Positions 8,746 through 18,400 of a stretch of 64,000 nt of DNA are shown here, piece by piece. This DNA comes from Cohaesibacter marisflavi (GTDB taxonomy: Bacteria; Pseudomonadota; Alphaproteobacteria; Rhizobiales; Cohaesibacteraceae): contig NZ_FOVR01000004.1 in assembly GCF_900115225.1 (NCBI RefSeq), forward strand, positions 310,001-374,000. The letters are read 5' to 3'. Position numbers and translations under genes: made by a program. The stretch's first letter is position 1. Each line of letters starts with the position of its first letter. A model generated the notes under the pieces. That model was not told the DNA's origin. It worked only from the letters and a program-made list of their open reading frames with translations, and made no database searches.

Positions 8746-9210
8746 GTGAGCCATTCTCCTGCCGACACACGCATCCTCAAAGCCTTGCAAGAAGATGGCA
8801 GGCTGACCAATCAGGCCCTCGCCGAAGAGGTTGGCCTCTCCACATCCCCCTGCTGGCGCAAGGTTCGGCAGTTGGAAGACAGCGGCGTCATTGAGGGCTA
8901 TTCAGCCCGCATCAACCGACGCGCCATTGGCTTGGGCGTACTGGCTTTCATCCGCGTAAAAATCGACAGCCACAGTGAGGAAGAATCCGAGCTATTCGCC
9001 CGTCAGGTGCAAACTCTTGAGAGCGTGGTGGCCTGCTATAGCCTTGCAGGAGATGCCGACTTTCTCTTGCAGGTGGTCGCCAAGGATCTTGATCATTACG
9101 CAGATTTCGCCATGGACGAAATCCGCCGACTGCCCCGCATCAAGGAAATGCAGTCATCCATGGTACTGCGAGAAATCAAGCCCTTCGATGGCTATCCGCT
9201 GGGGCAGTGA
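8746..9210 (+). CDS. Lrp/AsnC family transcriptional regulator
   Basis: A 154-residue regulator with an N-terminal winged helix-turn-helix (residues 6-60, DTRILKALQEDGRLTNQALAEEVGLSTSPCWRKVRQLE) and a C-terminal RAM ligand-binding domain (from about residue 65, with CYSLAGDADFLLQVVAKD). Such proteins form dimers to octamers and often respond to amino acids. The start is GTG. It is divergent from the DUF2000 gene, and repeated inverted motifs lie just before the start. Confidence 0.95.
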   Translation: MSHSPADTRILKALQEDGRLTNQALAEEVGLSTSPCWRKVRQLEDSGVIEGYSARINRRAIGLGVLAFIRVKIDSHSEEESELFARQVQTLESVVACYSLAGDADFLLQVVAKDLDHYADFAMDEIRRLPRIKEMQSSMVLREIKPFDGYPLGQ

Positions 9211-9296
9211 AACAAGTCATCCGCCACGAGTTAAAAAGGGGGAAAGGAGGTGAAAAGGGCTACAAACCGCCCTTTCCCATACTCTGCTAGCCAGAC

Positions 9297-10007
9297 CTAT
9301 TTTCTATGCCAATTTTCCCAAACGAACGTGTAGCACCAGCTTCTTTCATGGGTCTTTGACAAAGCATCAACGATGCCGTCCCGCTTGCTTTTGGCCCCCT
9401 TGATAAAGGTGTGAAACTGGATTTGATAATCCTTGGCAATCGAAAGCATCTCATGATGTGCCAGATATTCGAGCAGAGGAAATTCCCCTCCTTCAATGTT
9501 GATCTTCATGAGATCGATCTCATCCACTCCAAGATCCTGAATGACACGGTCAAACGCGCGCACTTCGCAGCGAACGGTCTGCTTGCCTTCATGTTCGCAG
9601 TTGAGGAAAGAAGACCCATCAACACTATCGGAAAGCTCAAAACTGCCATCGACATCAGCCACGCCATAATTCAGAGGAACGATCTGATTGTTATCTTTGA
9701 AGCGCTCTACACACTTGTTGTAGAAGTCCGGATGAGGTTCGAAGAGATAAACCTTGCAGCCATATTTATCATTGATGGCGTCAGCAAAGTCTCCAACATA
9801 ACCGCCCAAGTCAAACACAATCGAATCCCTAGTGAGGTCGGGATAATCCAACCTGAGGGTCTCATCCCCATGATCGGCAAACCAACGGTCTACTTCACGG
9901 GTGAATGCATCTTTGCGAATATGACGACGATAAAGCTTGCCCGGTTTTGCCAGCAGCTTCTTGGCCCTTCTTTTGAGCCTGAACCATATTGAGTTTTGCG
10001 ACACCAT
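9297..10007 (-). CDS. FkbM family SAM-dependent methyltransferase
   Basis: A 236-residue class I methyltransferase. The SAM-binding motif is VFDLGGYVGDFA, followed by VYLFEPHPDFY, both typical of FkbM proteins, with a basic N-terminus (RLKRRAKKLLAKPGKLYRRH). Such enzymes O-methylate sugars of surface polysaccharides or secondary metabolites; the substrate here is unknown. The start at 10007 directly follows a run of eight G on the minus strand; a start at 10034 is possible but lacks a ribosome binding site. It stands alone, with no glycosyltransferase cluster beside it. Confidence 0.85.
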   Translation of the reverse strand: MVSQNSIWFRLKRRAKKLLAKPGKLYRRHIRKDAFTREVDRWFADHGDETLRLDYPDLTRDSIVFDLGGYVGDFADAINDKYGCKVYLFEPHPDFYNKCVERFKDNNQIVPLNYGVADVDGSFELSDSVDGSSFLNCEHEGKQTVRCEVRAFDRVIQDLGVDEIDLMKINIEGGEFPLLEYLAHHEMLSIAKDYQIQFHTFIKGAKSKRDGIVDALSKTHERSWCYTFVWENWHRK

Positions 10008-10248
10008 TCCCCCCCCAAGACCAATAGTAAGCATATACAGCTAGAATATCGAGATTAAACAGTCCAGCTGAATAAGCAAAACGGCACTTTATCCCGGCTT
10101 CGGCAGGCCATAAGCGCCGCCCCTCCAAAAAAGGGCCATCCAGAGTCGTGCAATAGACGAAACTGGATAGCCCTATACATCACCTATAGTTCCAAAGATA
10201 GGCAAGACATTGTCGCATCCTCCATGCGATACCTTGCCACTCTCGGTC

Positions 10249-11796
10249 TTATTCCCACTCAATCGTTCCGGGAGGCTTGGAGGTCACATCATAGACCACG
10301 CGGTTGATGCCCTTCACCTCGTTGATGATGCGGGTTGCTGCCTTGGAAAGGAAATCCATATCGAAATGGTAGAAATCAGCGGTCATGCCATCAACCGAAG
10401 TGACCGCGCGCAAGGCGCATACGAATTCGTAGGTGCGACCATCGCCCATGACACCCACGGTCTGAACCGGAAGCAGAACCGCAAAGGCCTGCCAGATGGC
10501 ATCATAGAGACCAGCCTTGCGGATCTCATCGAGATAGATCGCATCGGCCTGACGCAGGATCTCCAGCTTCTCGCGTGAGATACCGCCCGGGCAGCGAATG
10601 GCAAGCCCCGGCCCCGGGAACGGATGACGCCCGACAAAACTTGCAGGCAACCCGAGTTCTTTCCCAAGAGCACGAACCTCGTCCTTGAACAACTCACGTA
10701 GAGGCTCGACCAATTCCATATTCATGCGTTCTGGCAAACCGCCCACATTGTGGTGCGACTTGATGGTCACCGAAGGTCCGCCGGTAAAGGACACGGATTC
10801 AATCACATCCGGATAAAGCGTGCCCTGAGCCAGAAAATCCGCCCCGCCGATGCGATTGGCTTCATCTTCAAACACATCGATGAACAGGCCGCCGATAATC
10901 TTGCGTTTGCGCTCGGGGTCTGTCTGCCCTTCAAGAGCGGAAATGAAGATCTCGGAGGCATCCACATGCACCAATGGAATATTGTAATGCTCACGGAAGA
11001 GACCGACCACCTGCTCGCTCTCATTCTGGCGCATCAGGCCTGAGTCCACATAGATACAAGTCAGCTGATCGCCGATTGCTTCATGGATCAACACAGCCGT
11101 GACAGATGAGTCGACGCCACCAGAGAGGCCGCAGATGACTTTCTTGTCACCAACCTGATCCTGAATGCGCTTGATAGCAGCAGCACGGAACTGCGCCATG
11201 GACCAGTCCGCTTCACAGCCACAGATCTTATGCACGAAGTTGGAGAGCAGCTGCGCGCCATCTGGTGTATGCACCACTTCAGGGTGGAACTGCACACCAT
11301 AGAAACGGCGCTCTTCGTCAGCAATCGCTGCAAATGGGGCCCCTTCAGATGTTGCAACGACCTCAAAGCCGGCGGGCAGACCGTCAACCCGGTCACCGTG
11401 GCTCATCCAGACCTGATGGCTCGTGCCAAGATCCCAAACACCATCAAACAGCGGGCTCTTTTCCTTCACGGTAACAAAGGCGCGCCCATATTCGCGGTGA
11501 TCAGGGCTTTCAACCGTACCTCCAAGTTGCAGACACATCGCCTGCTCGCCATAGCAAATGCCCAGAATGGGAATGCCTGCGCTGAAGATTGCCTGTGGCG
11601 CTCGGGGGGAACCGATGTCTACGGTTGATGCTGGCCCACCCGAGAGAATGATACCGTCTGGCTTGATCTCGTTGAAAGCCTGTTCCGCGCTCTGAAATGG
11701 CACAATCTCGGAATAGACCCCCGCTTCGCGTACCCGTCGGGCAATAAGCTGAGTGACCTGAGATCCAAAGTCGATAATGAGAATCTTGTCCGTCAT
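10249..11796 (-). CDS. guaA: GMP synthase (glutamine-hydrolysing)
   Basis: Converts XMP to GMP with glutamine and ATP, the last step of guanine nucleotide synthesis. The 515 residues give an N-terminal class I glutamine amidotransferase domain (catalytic Cys in GICYGEQAM, His-x-Glu in GVQFHPEV), an ATP pyrophosphatase domain with the P-loop SGGVDSS near residue 226, and the C-terminal dimerisation domain ending [16 protein letters not shown], the usual terminus. guaB, which makes its substrate, is at 22137-23639 on the same strand. Confidence 0.99.
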   Translation of the reverse strand: MTDKILIIDFGSQVTQLIARRVREAGVYSEIVPFQSAEQAFNEIKPDGIILSGGPASTVDIGSPRAPQAIFSAGIPILGICYGEQAMCLQLGGTVESPDHREYGRAFVTVKEKSPLFDGVWDLGTSHQVWMSHGDRVDGLPAGFEVVATSEGAPFAAIADEERRFYGVQFHPEVVHTPDGAQLLSNFVHKICGCEADWSMAQFRAAAIKRIQDQVGDKKVICGLSGGVDSSVTAVLIHEAIGDQLTCIYVDSGLMRQNESEQVVGLFREHYNIPLVHVDASEIFISALEGQTDPERKRKIIGGLFIDVFEDEANRIGGADFLAQGTLYPDVIESVSFTGGPSVTIKSHHNVGGLPERMNMELVEPLRELFKDEVRALGKELGLPASFVGRHPFPGPGLAIRCPGGISREKLEILRQADAIYLDEIRKAGLYDAIWQAFAVLLPVQTVGVMGDGRTYEFVCALRAVTSVDGMTADFYHFDMDFLSKAATRIINEVKGINRVVYDVTSKPPGTIEWE

Positions 11797-12199
11797 GCGT
11801 CCCTTTCCCTAAAGCCTAAAAGCTGGCCAAAACAGCCTTAGTAAAATTATTCCCCCCTCTTATGCTGAAGCCATGGCAAAGGCAATCTCTCATACGGCTT
11901 TTTGCATGGGTGCACGGCCAAAAATGCCGATTTTTCCAAGTGCAGAAGCGTCTCACTTAGCCAAAGAGCATGGAAATCCGCCCCAAACCGATCGTTCGCC
12001 CATCAGCCGCCCATAGCAATCGACAAAAAGACCATCAGGATCAGAATATTTGCAGCAAGGATCAGGAGCCACAAACTCAAGCGCAAAAAGAGGAGCAATA
12101 GGGAAAACAGCATCAACATGCGCAGGAACTCCAGCCGAACCTCAGACCACCATCAGCTCAGAAGAAACAACGCAAAAAAGGCCAAAGAAGGGAGACACC
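11797..12199. other. Gene-free region between the MarR gene and guaA
   Basis: Both flanking genes are on the minus strand, so this holds the guaA promoter and leader. I see no strong hairpin or recognisable riboswitch. A plus-strand frame at 11902-12336 runs into the MarR gene and has an A-, K-, R- and S-rich product unlike any family I know. Confidence 0.3.
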
Positions 12200-12775
12200 T
12201 TAGCGCAAGGATTTCAGCAGCTGGGAAAGACGAATGCGGTCCTGCACATTCATGCCTTTCAGAAACTCGATCTCCATGTCCATCACATAGTGACCAATTT
12301 CAGACGCAATATCGCGGCCCTTCTTCGTGGTCTTGAGCACCACAAGCCGCTTGTCCTGCTTGTTCACGTCGCGCTTGATGAATTTGCGATCCGTCAACCG
12401 CTTGGCCGCACGGGAAACGGCGACGGTATCGAGCAAGGTGCGCGGCTCGATCTCGCGCACGGAAACAGCGCCATCCCGCGCCAAACTGGCAAGCACCTGC
12501 CATTCGGCTATGCTCATATCCCACTCATCATGCAGCACGCGACTAATGCGGCGCGAAATGCCCTGGGCCACTTCGAGAATGCGATAGGGGAGAAAATTCT
12601 CGAGTGTGAACGCCTCTTCGTTGGCAAGCGCCGTGGCTGGCGACACCTTCTTTTTCGATTTGGCAGGCTTGGCGCTGGCCTCGTCCTCTCCAGGCTTGAG
12701 CTGGGTTTTCTGAGGGGCCAGATCCGGCAAGCTGTCGAACATGGAAACCTGAATGGCATCACCAGATTTGGACAT
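12200..12775 (-). CDS. MarR family winged-helix regulator
   Basis: A 191-residue protein. The C-terminal 135 residues are a MarR domain: EWDMSIAEWQVLASLARDG (helix 2), then VREIEPRTLLDTVAVSRAAKRLTDRKFIKR (recognition helix region) and the wing NKQDKRLVVLKTTKKG. An unusual N-terminal extension of about 55 residues (Q, P, K and A rich) precedes it. The target is unknown; it lies between guaA and an rRNA methylase gene without obvious operon coupling. Confidence 0.9.
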   Translation of the reverse strand: MSKSGDAIQVSMFDSLPDLAPQKTQLKPGEDEASAKPAKSKKKVSPATALANEEAFTLENFLPYRILEVAQGISRRISRVLHDEWDMSIAEWQVLASLARDGAVSVREIEPRTLLDTVAVSRAAKRLTDRKFIKRDVNKQDKRLVVLKTTKKGRDIASEIGHYVMDMEIEFLKGMNVQDRIRLSQLLKSLR

Positions 12776-12896
12776 ACTTCATTTCACTCGTTATGATTCT
12801 TGAATATACCATATTCTCATACACCAGCCCTCGCCAAGCTTCAATTCACTGGATATGAAATTCCAACAAGTATCTGAATTCGCCGAATGAATAAAA

Positions 12897-14192
12897 TCAG
12901 TCGGGACGATATTCCATAACAGAGAAGAAGAATCCATCTGTCTCGGTCGAGTGCGGCGTCAAGGTTACGCTCATCATATCCGAGGACCATGGCTTGGGCG
13001 CATCAAAGCCAAACATGTCCTGCCAGACCTCACCGGCCGAGACCAGCTCGAAGTCTGGATTGTTGGCAATGAAGTGATAGATCTGCTCCTCATTTTCTGC
13101 CGCCAGAACCGAGCAGGTGATGTAAACCAGATAGCCACCCGGACGAACGAACTGGCGCGCCTGCGCAAGAGCAATCTGCTGCTCCTCAATACGCTTATCC
13201 AGTTGCTCTTCTGTCAGTTTCCATTTGGTCTCCGGCCTGCGACGCCAAGTACCGGTACCCGTACATGGCGCATCCACGACAACCCGGTCCATACGCCCGA
13301 TAAGATCATCAAGCGCTCCTTCGTTGGGGGTACGGGTTTGAACATTGCGCACACCAGCACGGGTCAGCCGATCAACAATCGGGGCCAGACGGGAGGCATC
13401 GATATCAAAGGCATAGATCTGCCCCTTATTCTCCATCTGCGCGGCCATAGAGAGGGTCTTGCCACCGCCACCAGCGCAATAGTCCAACACCTGATCGGAT
13501 TTCTTGGGAAAGATCAGACTGGAGACAATCTGGCTGCCCTCATCCTGAATTTCATAAAAGCCCTTGCGGAAGGCCGGATCGCCCTGAATATTCGGCTGGC
13601 GATAGTCCCCACCCTTGGGCGCAAAACGAAGGCAATCGGCGCTCAACTTGGTGCGTTTGGGGTTGAAGCGCGAAAGCTCCTTCTCCACCTTGCCAATATC
13701 GGCCTTGAGACGATTGACACGAATATCTACCGGTGGGCGGCGCGCGAAAGCCTTGGCCTCCAGCAACGCTTCATCCTCGAAGGTCTCCATAAAGGTACCT
13801 TCAAGCCATTCAGGGATATCTCCCTTCACCCAGAAGGGCGCATCCTTGAGCGACTTGGCTTCAATGGCTGCCACTTCGCTTTGTGTCAAAGCTTCGGGTG
13901 CATGGCTGTCTTCGGCAATCAAACCCGCCAATTGATCGGCGGTATGGTTCCAATCAAACGCCAGCGCAGCAAGCCCCAGCGCGCGTGGCGTATCCTCCCC
14001 CATGCGCCATGCATGAGACGCCCTTTTTCGAAGAGCATCATAGACGATATTGCCAATCGCGGATCGATCACCCGATCCGGCAAACCGATGCGTCCGCCCC
14101 CAATCCTTGAGCGCCTCAGCGACGGGGCGCTTGCGGCCCTCCACTTCTTCGAGCACCTCAATTGCGGCTTGCAGACGACCACCCAGTTTCAT
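12897..14192 (-). CDS. rsmB: RsmB/NOP-type 16S rRNA cytosine-C5 methyltransferase
   Basis: SAM-dependent RNA m5C methyltransferase (431 residues). The C-terminal catalytic domain shows the SAM loop DYCAGGGGKTLSMAAQM, the motif IV cysteine in VDAPCTGTGTWRRRPE and the motif VI cysteine in YITCSVLAAENEEQ. The N-terminal 150 residues correspond to the NusB-like or linker region and include the conserved RVNRLK segment. Proteins of this type modify 16S rRNA C967; substrate assignment here is by family only. Confidence 0.9.
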   Translation of the reverse strand: MKLGGRLQAAIEVLEEVEGRKRPVAEALKDWGRTHRFAGSGDRSAIGNIVYDALRKRASHAWRMGEDTPRALGLAALAFDWNHTADQLAGLIAEDSHAPEALTQSEVAAIEAKSLKDAPFWVKGDIPEWLEGTFMETFEDEALLEAKAFARRPPVDIRVNRLKADIGKVEKELSRFNPKRTKLSADCLRFAPKGGDYRQPNIQGDPAFRKGFYEIQDEGSQIVSSLIFPKKSDQVLDYCAGGGGKTLSMAAQMENKGQIYAFDIDASRLAPIVDRLTRAGVRNVQTRTPNEGALDDLIGRMDRVVVDAPCTGTGTWRRRPETKWKLTEEQLDKRIEEQQIALAQARQFVRPGGYLVYITCSVLAAENEEQIYHFIANNPDFELVSAGEVWQDMFGFDAPKPWSSDMMSVTLTPHSTETDGFFFSVMEYRPD

Positions 14193-14583
14193 GTCACACC
14201 ATCCTAAATCAGACTATCGGCGGAATGCCCCGCCTTTGGAGAATTGGGTGTAAACGATCAAGCGCCAGAGTCCAAGCCTGCTTTTGCCAGTTTTTGGCCT
14301 GCACAGGCAGTTATAATCAGGAATATTTCAATTGAAATGGTTGCTCGCTTTTCTCTAGACACACAGCACGGCATTCTACCAGCCCTTTCTCCACACCCCA
14401 TAATCAGCCGCTCAAACCACACCCAAGACTCAAGCATCAAAACAACCCAACACAACTCAAAGAACAAATAAGTGTGCATAAGCGCAAGAATTGAGAATTG
14501 CTTTAAACAAGCATACACCAACTCGACGGCGAAATAGCCGAACCAATTTTCTGGTAATAGTCTTATTTGAAAGCATAAATCAG
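14193..14583. other. Divergent promoter region between rsmB and opgC
   Basis: Contains the perfect 14-base palindrome ATTTCAATTGAAAT at 14325-14338 and a GC-rich hairpin GGCGG-CCGCC near 14218-14233. The right half is A/T and CA-rich and fits a promoter zone. No gene is supported. Confidence 0.35.
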
Positions 14584-15696
14584 ATGAAATCTTCTGCCCA
14601 GGCCGCCCGGTGGAACGGGATGGATTTTGCGCGCGCAGTGTTGATGATCCTCGGGCTGTTTTTCCATGCCGGCAGCTTCTATGGAACAGGAAACGACTGG
14701 CTCATCATTTCTGATGAAACAACACCCATCGTCAACGGTTTCAACTTCCTCATCCATAGCTTTCGCATGGAAGCATTCTACTTGATTGCGGGCTTTTTCT
14801 TTGCGCTGGTGATGGAGAAGCAACGCCCGAACTTTCTAAGAGATCGCCTGGTACGCATCGCCGTACCTCTGGTCGTTTGCGGAGCACTCATTAATCCAGT
14901 TATGCATTATTCTGTCTATGGTTATGATTATATCATTGCTAAAGACTACTTTATAAAAGGCGAGTGGCTGTCCCATTTATGGTTTCTTGGAAATCTGATA
15001 ATCTACATCCTCATTTCCATTCCCATTTGCAGACACATCCGCAAAAATGTCCGCATGACCAGAACCCAGCTATTCGTCACGGTAACCTTTATCACACCGT
15101 TTGTTGCAGCCGGCTTGAACTTTATTGCCAACCGGATTTTTCCGGAAAAATTTCTTTTCATTGCACCTGAATCGATATTTGACTACCTGCCCTATTACTG
15201 TCTCGGTATGATCTGTTTTTACAACAGAGCCGAGTTCACGAAGCTTCTCAGCATGCAGAGTTTTGCGATCGCGCTGGTCATAGCAGCTGCCATGATTGCC
15301 ACCAGAGAAGTCCTGACTATCTACGGACTGACATTTATCTCAAAGGTCATTTACGCCCTTTTGCGTGGTCCAATGATCCTTCTCACGCTGTCCTTCTTGA
15401 TTGTTATGGGAAACAGGGAAAGCAAAATCGTGAGAAGCTTTTCCGATTCCAGCTACACGATCTATCTGTTTCACCTGCCGATATTTGTGTTGCTTTACAA
15501 GACCATATTCCAGCACACACATCTGGGCGCTCTGCCTGAATATGCCCTTTTAATCGTGATCACCTACGCGCTTTGCTATGCGATCCATATCTTTGCGATC
15601 AAGCAGAGCAAGCTGCTGAGCCTTGCCTTCAATGGCAAGCCGTTCAGCCTGAAAGACTATTCTCTTCTGGGCAGGAAACTGCGATCGGACGGATAG
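14584..15696 (+). CDS. opgC: Membrane acyltransferase 3 family, OpgC/MdoC-like glucan succinyltransferase
   Basis: A 370-residue integral membrane protein with about ten hydrophobic segments and the acyltransferase-3 signature near the start (WNGMDFARAVLMILGLFFHAG), including the conserved His of the family. MdoC/OpgC adds succinyl groups to osmoregulated periplasmic glucans. The presence of opgG and opgH 3-5 kb downstream on the same strand supports this role. The ATG at 14584 is chosen because the 31 residues upstream are Arg/Asn-rich and unlike the family. An O-acetyltransferase acting on another polysaccharide is the alternative. Confidence 0.75.
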   Translation: MKSSAQAARWNGMDFARAVLMILGLFFHAGSFYGTGNDWLIISDETTPIVNGFNFLIHSFRMEAFYLIAGFFFALVMEKQRPNFLRDRLVRIAVPLVVCGALINPVMHYSVYGYDYIIAKDYFIKGEWLSHLWFLGNLIIYILISIPICRHIRKNVRMTRTQLFVTVTFITPFVAAGLNFIANRIFPEKFLFIAPESIFDYLPYYCLGMICFYNRAEFTKLLSMQSFAIALVIAAAMIATREVLTIYGLTFISKVIYALLRGPMILLTLSFLIVMGNRESKIVRSFSDSSYTIYLFHLPIFVLLYKTIFQHTHLGALPEYALLIVITYALCYAIHIFAIKQSKLLSLAFNGKPFSLKDYSLLGRKLRSDG

Positions 15697-15712
15697 AAGC
15701 GTTGCCACGCCC

Positions 15713-16684
15713 TCAGAACCATTTGAGCCATTTGAAGAGGAGCAGCTGAAGCGCAACAATCAAGGAAAGCATGCCGACAAAAATCCAGAAGGCATAGCCA
15801 AACTCAGCACCAGGGATGCCAGCCACATTGATCCCCAAAAGCCCCGTCAAAAACCCCAAGGGCATGAAGATCGCGGCGATCATCGATAGAATATACATAT
15901 GCTTGTTGAGCCTGTCGGCCTGCACATGAGCAATCTCGTCTTTGACGATCTGCGCGCGCTCGCGAATGGCATCCAGATCTTCAACATAGCGTGTCAAGTG
16001 GTTATAAACCTCCTGCAAATGGCGTCGATGGGTATTGTTCAGCCACTCGAAGTCCGCCATGCGCAGATGATCAATGGCTTCCCGCTGAGGCGCCATATAA
16101 CGCCGGAACATGATCGCCTGAATGCGCACATCGGTGATCGCACCTCTCAGGTCAGGATTGCTCTGCTCAAGCACCTGCTCCTCAATATCATCGGCCCTAT
16201 CGTCAAGAGCCGTCAGGATAGGTTCCATGCGCGCAAAAAGCCGCTCGCAAAGCATGGATAGAAAATGGCCTGTATCGCGCGGCCCGCCACCGGCCAAAAG
16301 CCGCGCTTCAATATCACCGGCCGCCCGAATCCGCGTACGGCTGACCATCACGATCCGCGTCTCTTCCACCCAAAGACAAATAGACACCATATCTTCGGGG
16401 TCTTCATTCTCATTGAGATTGACGCCGCGCAACACCAGCAAGGCTCCGTGACCTATTTGCGTCATGCGCGGACGGCTTTCCTCATCCAGAAGAGCGCCTA
16501 TAATAAATGGATCAAGAGATGAGATTTCATCTTCAAGACAACGCGTTGCGGCCGTATCATTTCCATCAAGATGAATCCAGACAAGCCCGTCAGCCCTGTC
16601 TGCCTTGGAGATGTGATCTGATGGCAAGGCGGAGGCGCCCCCTTGCCCATCCAGCAGATAAGCCCGCAAAACGTGATCTGACAT
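15713..16684 (-). CDS. zntB: ZntB/CorA family divalent metal transporter
   Basis: A 323-residue protein with a large cytoplasmic N-terminal domain and two C-terminal membrane helices (ILSMIAAIFMPLGFLTGLLGINV and GYAFWIFVGMLSLIVALQLLLF). The pore signature is GIN rather than the GMN of CorA magnesium channels, as is common in ZntB zinc transporters. The ATG at 16684 follows GAGGAAAG. It converges with opgC, with only 16 bases between the stop codons. Metal preference cannot be decided from sequence. Confidence 0.88.
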   Translation of the reverse strand: MSDHVLRAYLLDGQGGASALPSDHISKADRADGLVWIHLDGNDTAATRCLEDEISSLDPFIIGALLDEESRPRMTQIGHGALLVLRGVNLNENEDPEDMVSICLWVEETRIVMVSRTRIRAAGDIEARLLAGGGPRDTGHFLSMLCERLFARMEPILTALDDRADDIEEQVLEQSNPDLRGAITDVRIQAIMFRRYMAPQREAIDHLRMADFEWLNNTHRRHLQEVYNHLTRYVEDLDAIRERAQIVKDEIAHVQADRLNKHMYILSMIAAIFMPLGFLTGLLGINVAGIPGAEFGYAFWIFVGMLSLIVALQLLLFKWLKWF

Positions 16685-16793
16685 GCAGTCTTTCCTCAAA
16701 CCAATTCAACATGCTGCCACCTTAGCTCTTGTGTCTTACATTTTCATCAAGAGCCGGGGATGGCTGAGGAAATCGCATTTATTGACCGCCTCC

Positions 16794-17285
16794 TCAGGCG
16801 GGCTTGAATGTCATGGCGACACCGTTGATGCAATAGCGCTTTCCGGTTGGTTGAGGGCCATCATCAAAAATATGCCCCTGATGCCCACCACAATTGCTGC
16901 AATGCACCTCTGTCCGGGTCATGAAAAAGCTTCGGTCCTCTTTCGTACCGACAGCCTCCGGCAACGCTTCATAAAAGCTGGGCCAGCCGGTTCCACTGTC
17001 ATATTTGGCTTCTGAGGAATAGAGCGCCTGATCACATCCGGCACAGTGAAAGATACCGGCGCGCTTTTCATCATTTAGCGGACTGGTAAAAGCCCGTTCT
17101 GTTCCTTCCTTGCGAAGCACCTCAAACTGCTCTTTGGTCAGTTTTTCGCGCCATTCCGCTTCGCTCAACTGCAAGGGAAATGACTCCGCCTCAGTCGCGT
17201 GCGAGCGTCTTTCAAAGAACGTACCGGCAGCCACAGCCCCAACGAGTGCCGCAGCACCAGAGAGTAGAAATCGACGTCTTTCCAT
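16794..17285 (-). CDS. msrB: Peptide methionine-R-sulfoxide reductase MsrB, exported
   Basis: Reduces methionine-R-sulfoxide in oxidised proteins. The 163 residues include an export signal, MERRRFLLSGAAALVGAVAAG, whose RRRFLLSG resembles a twin-arginine motif, so the enzyme probably acts in the periplasm. The zinc CxxC pairs are CAGC and CSNC; the catalytic Cys lies in RYCINGVAM, preceded by the family motif SGTGWPSFYEAL. A fasciclin gene follows upstream on the same strand; both products are predicted to be exported. Confidence 0.95.
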   Translation of the reverse strand: MERRRFLLSGAAALVGAVAAGTFFERRSHATEAESFPLQLSEAEWREKLTKEQFEVLRKEGTERAFTSPLNDEKRAGIFHCAGCDQALYSSEAKYDSGTGWPSFYEALPEAVGTKEDRSFFMTRTEVHCSNCGGHQGHIFDDGPQPTGKRYCINGVAMTFKPA

Positions 17286-17380
17286 AGCGAATAAGCCTTT
17301 CCTCGATTTAAAAATTCAGGTCGTTAAATCAGCACCAGCCGGGAGCGCAAATGCGCTCCGGCCAGCAGGGGGCGAGCCCT

Positions 17381-17950
17381 TTACGACGCAGGCAACAGAA
17401 CCTTGTCGATCACATGGATAACCCCATTGGATTGCTTGACGTCAGCAATGGTGACATTGGCCACATTGCCCTGACCATCTTTGAGCATCACCGTGCCGTC
17501 ATCATACATGGCGGTAAAAGTGCAGCCCCCTACAGTTTTAACAGGATGGGCGCCTTTGTCGTCATCAACCATCTTCATAATTGCGTCAGACATGGCGTCA
17601 GCGGCCACCACATGGCATGTGAGAATCTTGGTCAGTTGATCTTTGTTTTCCGGTTTCAGCAAACTCGCAACGGTTCCTTCTGGCAATGCGGCGAACGCAT
17701 CATCGGTTGGAGCAAACACTGTGAAAGGGCCATCCCCTTGCAAGGTTTCAACAAGTCCGGCAGCTTTCACTGCGGCAACGAGTGTTTCATGGTCTTGAGA
17801 ATTCACGGCATTTTCGACAATCGTCTTGTTTTCATACATGGCTGCTCCGCCAACCATCTTGGCATGATGATCAGCAAAGGCTGCGCCACTTCCGAAAGCC
17901 ACAGCCATTGCGGTTGCGGCAGCAAGAGTCATTGTGCGTGAAAAGGTCAT
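17381..17950 (-). CDS. Secreted fasciclin (FAS1) domain protein
   Basis: A 189-residue protein with a signal peptide (cleavage near AAFADHH) and one FAS1 domain. It shows the conserved H1 segment GPFTVFAPTDDAFAALP and the H2-type segment LTCHVVAADAMSD, ending GVIHVIDKVLLPA. FAS1 domains mediate adhesion or protein interaction. It is upstream of msrB on the same strand with 95 bases between, so they may share a transcript. Its function in this organism is unknown. Confidence 0.93.
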   Translation of the reverse strand: MTFSRTMTLAAATAMAVAFGSGAAFADHHAKMVGGAAMYENKTIVENAVNSQDHETLVAAVKAAGLVETLQGDGPFTVFAPTDDAFAALPEGTVASLLKPENKDQLTKILTCHVVAADAMSDAIMKMVDDDKGAHPVKTVGGCTFTAMYDDGTVMLKDGQGNVANVTIADVKQSNGVIHVIDKVLLPAS

Positions 17951-18400
17951 GTTGTCTCTCCCATTGGTTTGTTGTCCGCTGCATTGCGGATAAGGGGAGA
18001 TACGGAGGCAAGAAACGGTTGGTTTTCGATTCGCGGTAAAGCCGAGATCACAAACACTTTATCAAAACAGCCCACCTGAAGGCACAAAATCGGCCACTTC
18101 CCTCTCATTCAGCAGCGTTTGTTTCATTTCTGGTTGAAAGATTTTTCGCGAAGCGCAAAGCTCTATTCGACCAAAACCCAAACTTACAACAGATAGAATA
18201 ATTTAAATAAAACAAATAGTTAAAACCAAAACACACCAACAGAGAGGACAATCAAAAGTTCCGCCATAATTGTGCCTGATAGAGACATAATCCTTTGCTC
18301 GAATTGCTCCGGTTGCACAAAAGCAAGGTTTGGTTGAACCGACCGGGAACTTTTTCGAACTTAAGAACGTTGTGTTTTTCGACTAACCTAATCTACATGG
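17951..18400. other. Divergent promoter region between the fasciclin gene and opgG
   Basis: About 450 bases with an A-rich central part (18180-18260). It should contain the promoters of the fasciclin gene (minus) and opgG (plus). I see no gene, no strong hairpin and no clear operator. Confidence 0.3.

Noticed and set aside
11902-12336. Plus-strand frame of 144 codons upstream of and inside the MarR gene
   Set aside because: Overlaps the MarR gene antisense, low-complexity basic product, no ribosome binding site.
14244-14471. A 75-codon frame between rsmB and opgC
   Set aside because: No ribosome binding site of note, composition unlike neighbours, and no similarity to any family I recognise.
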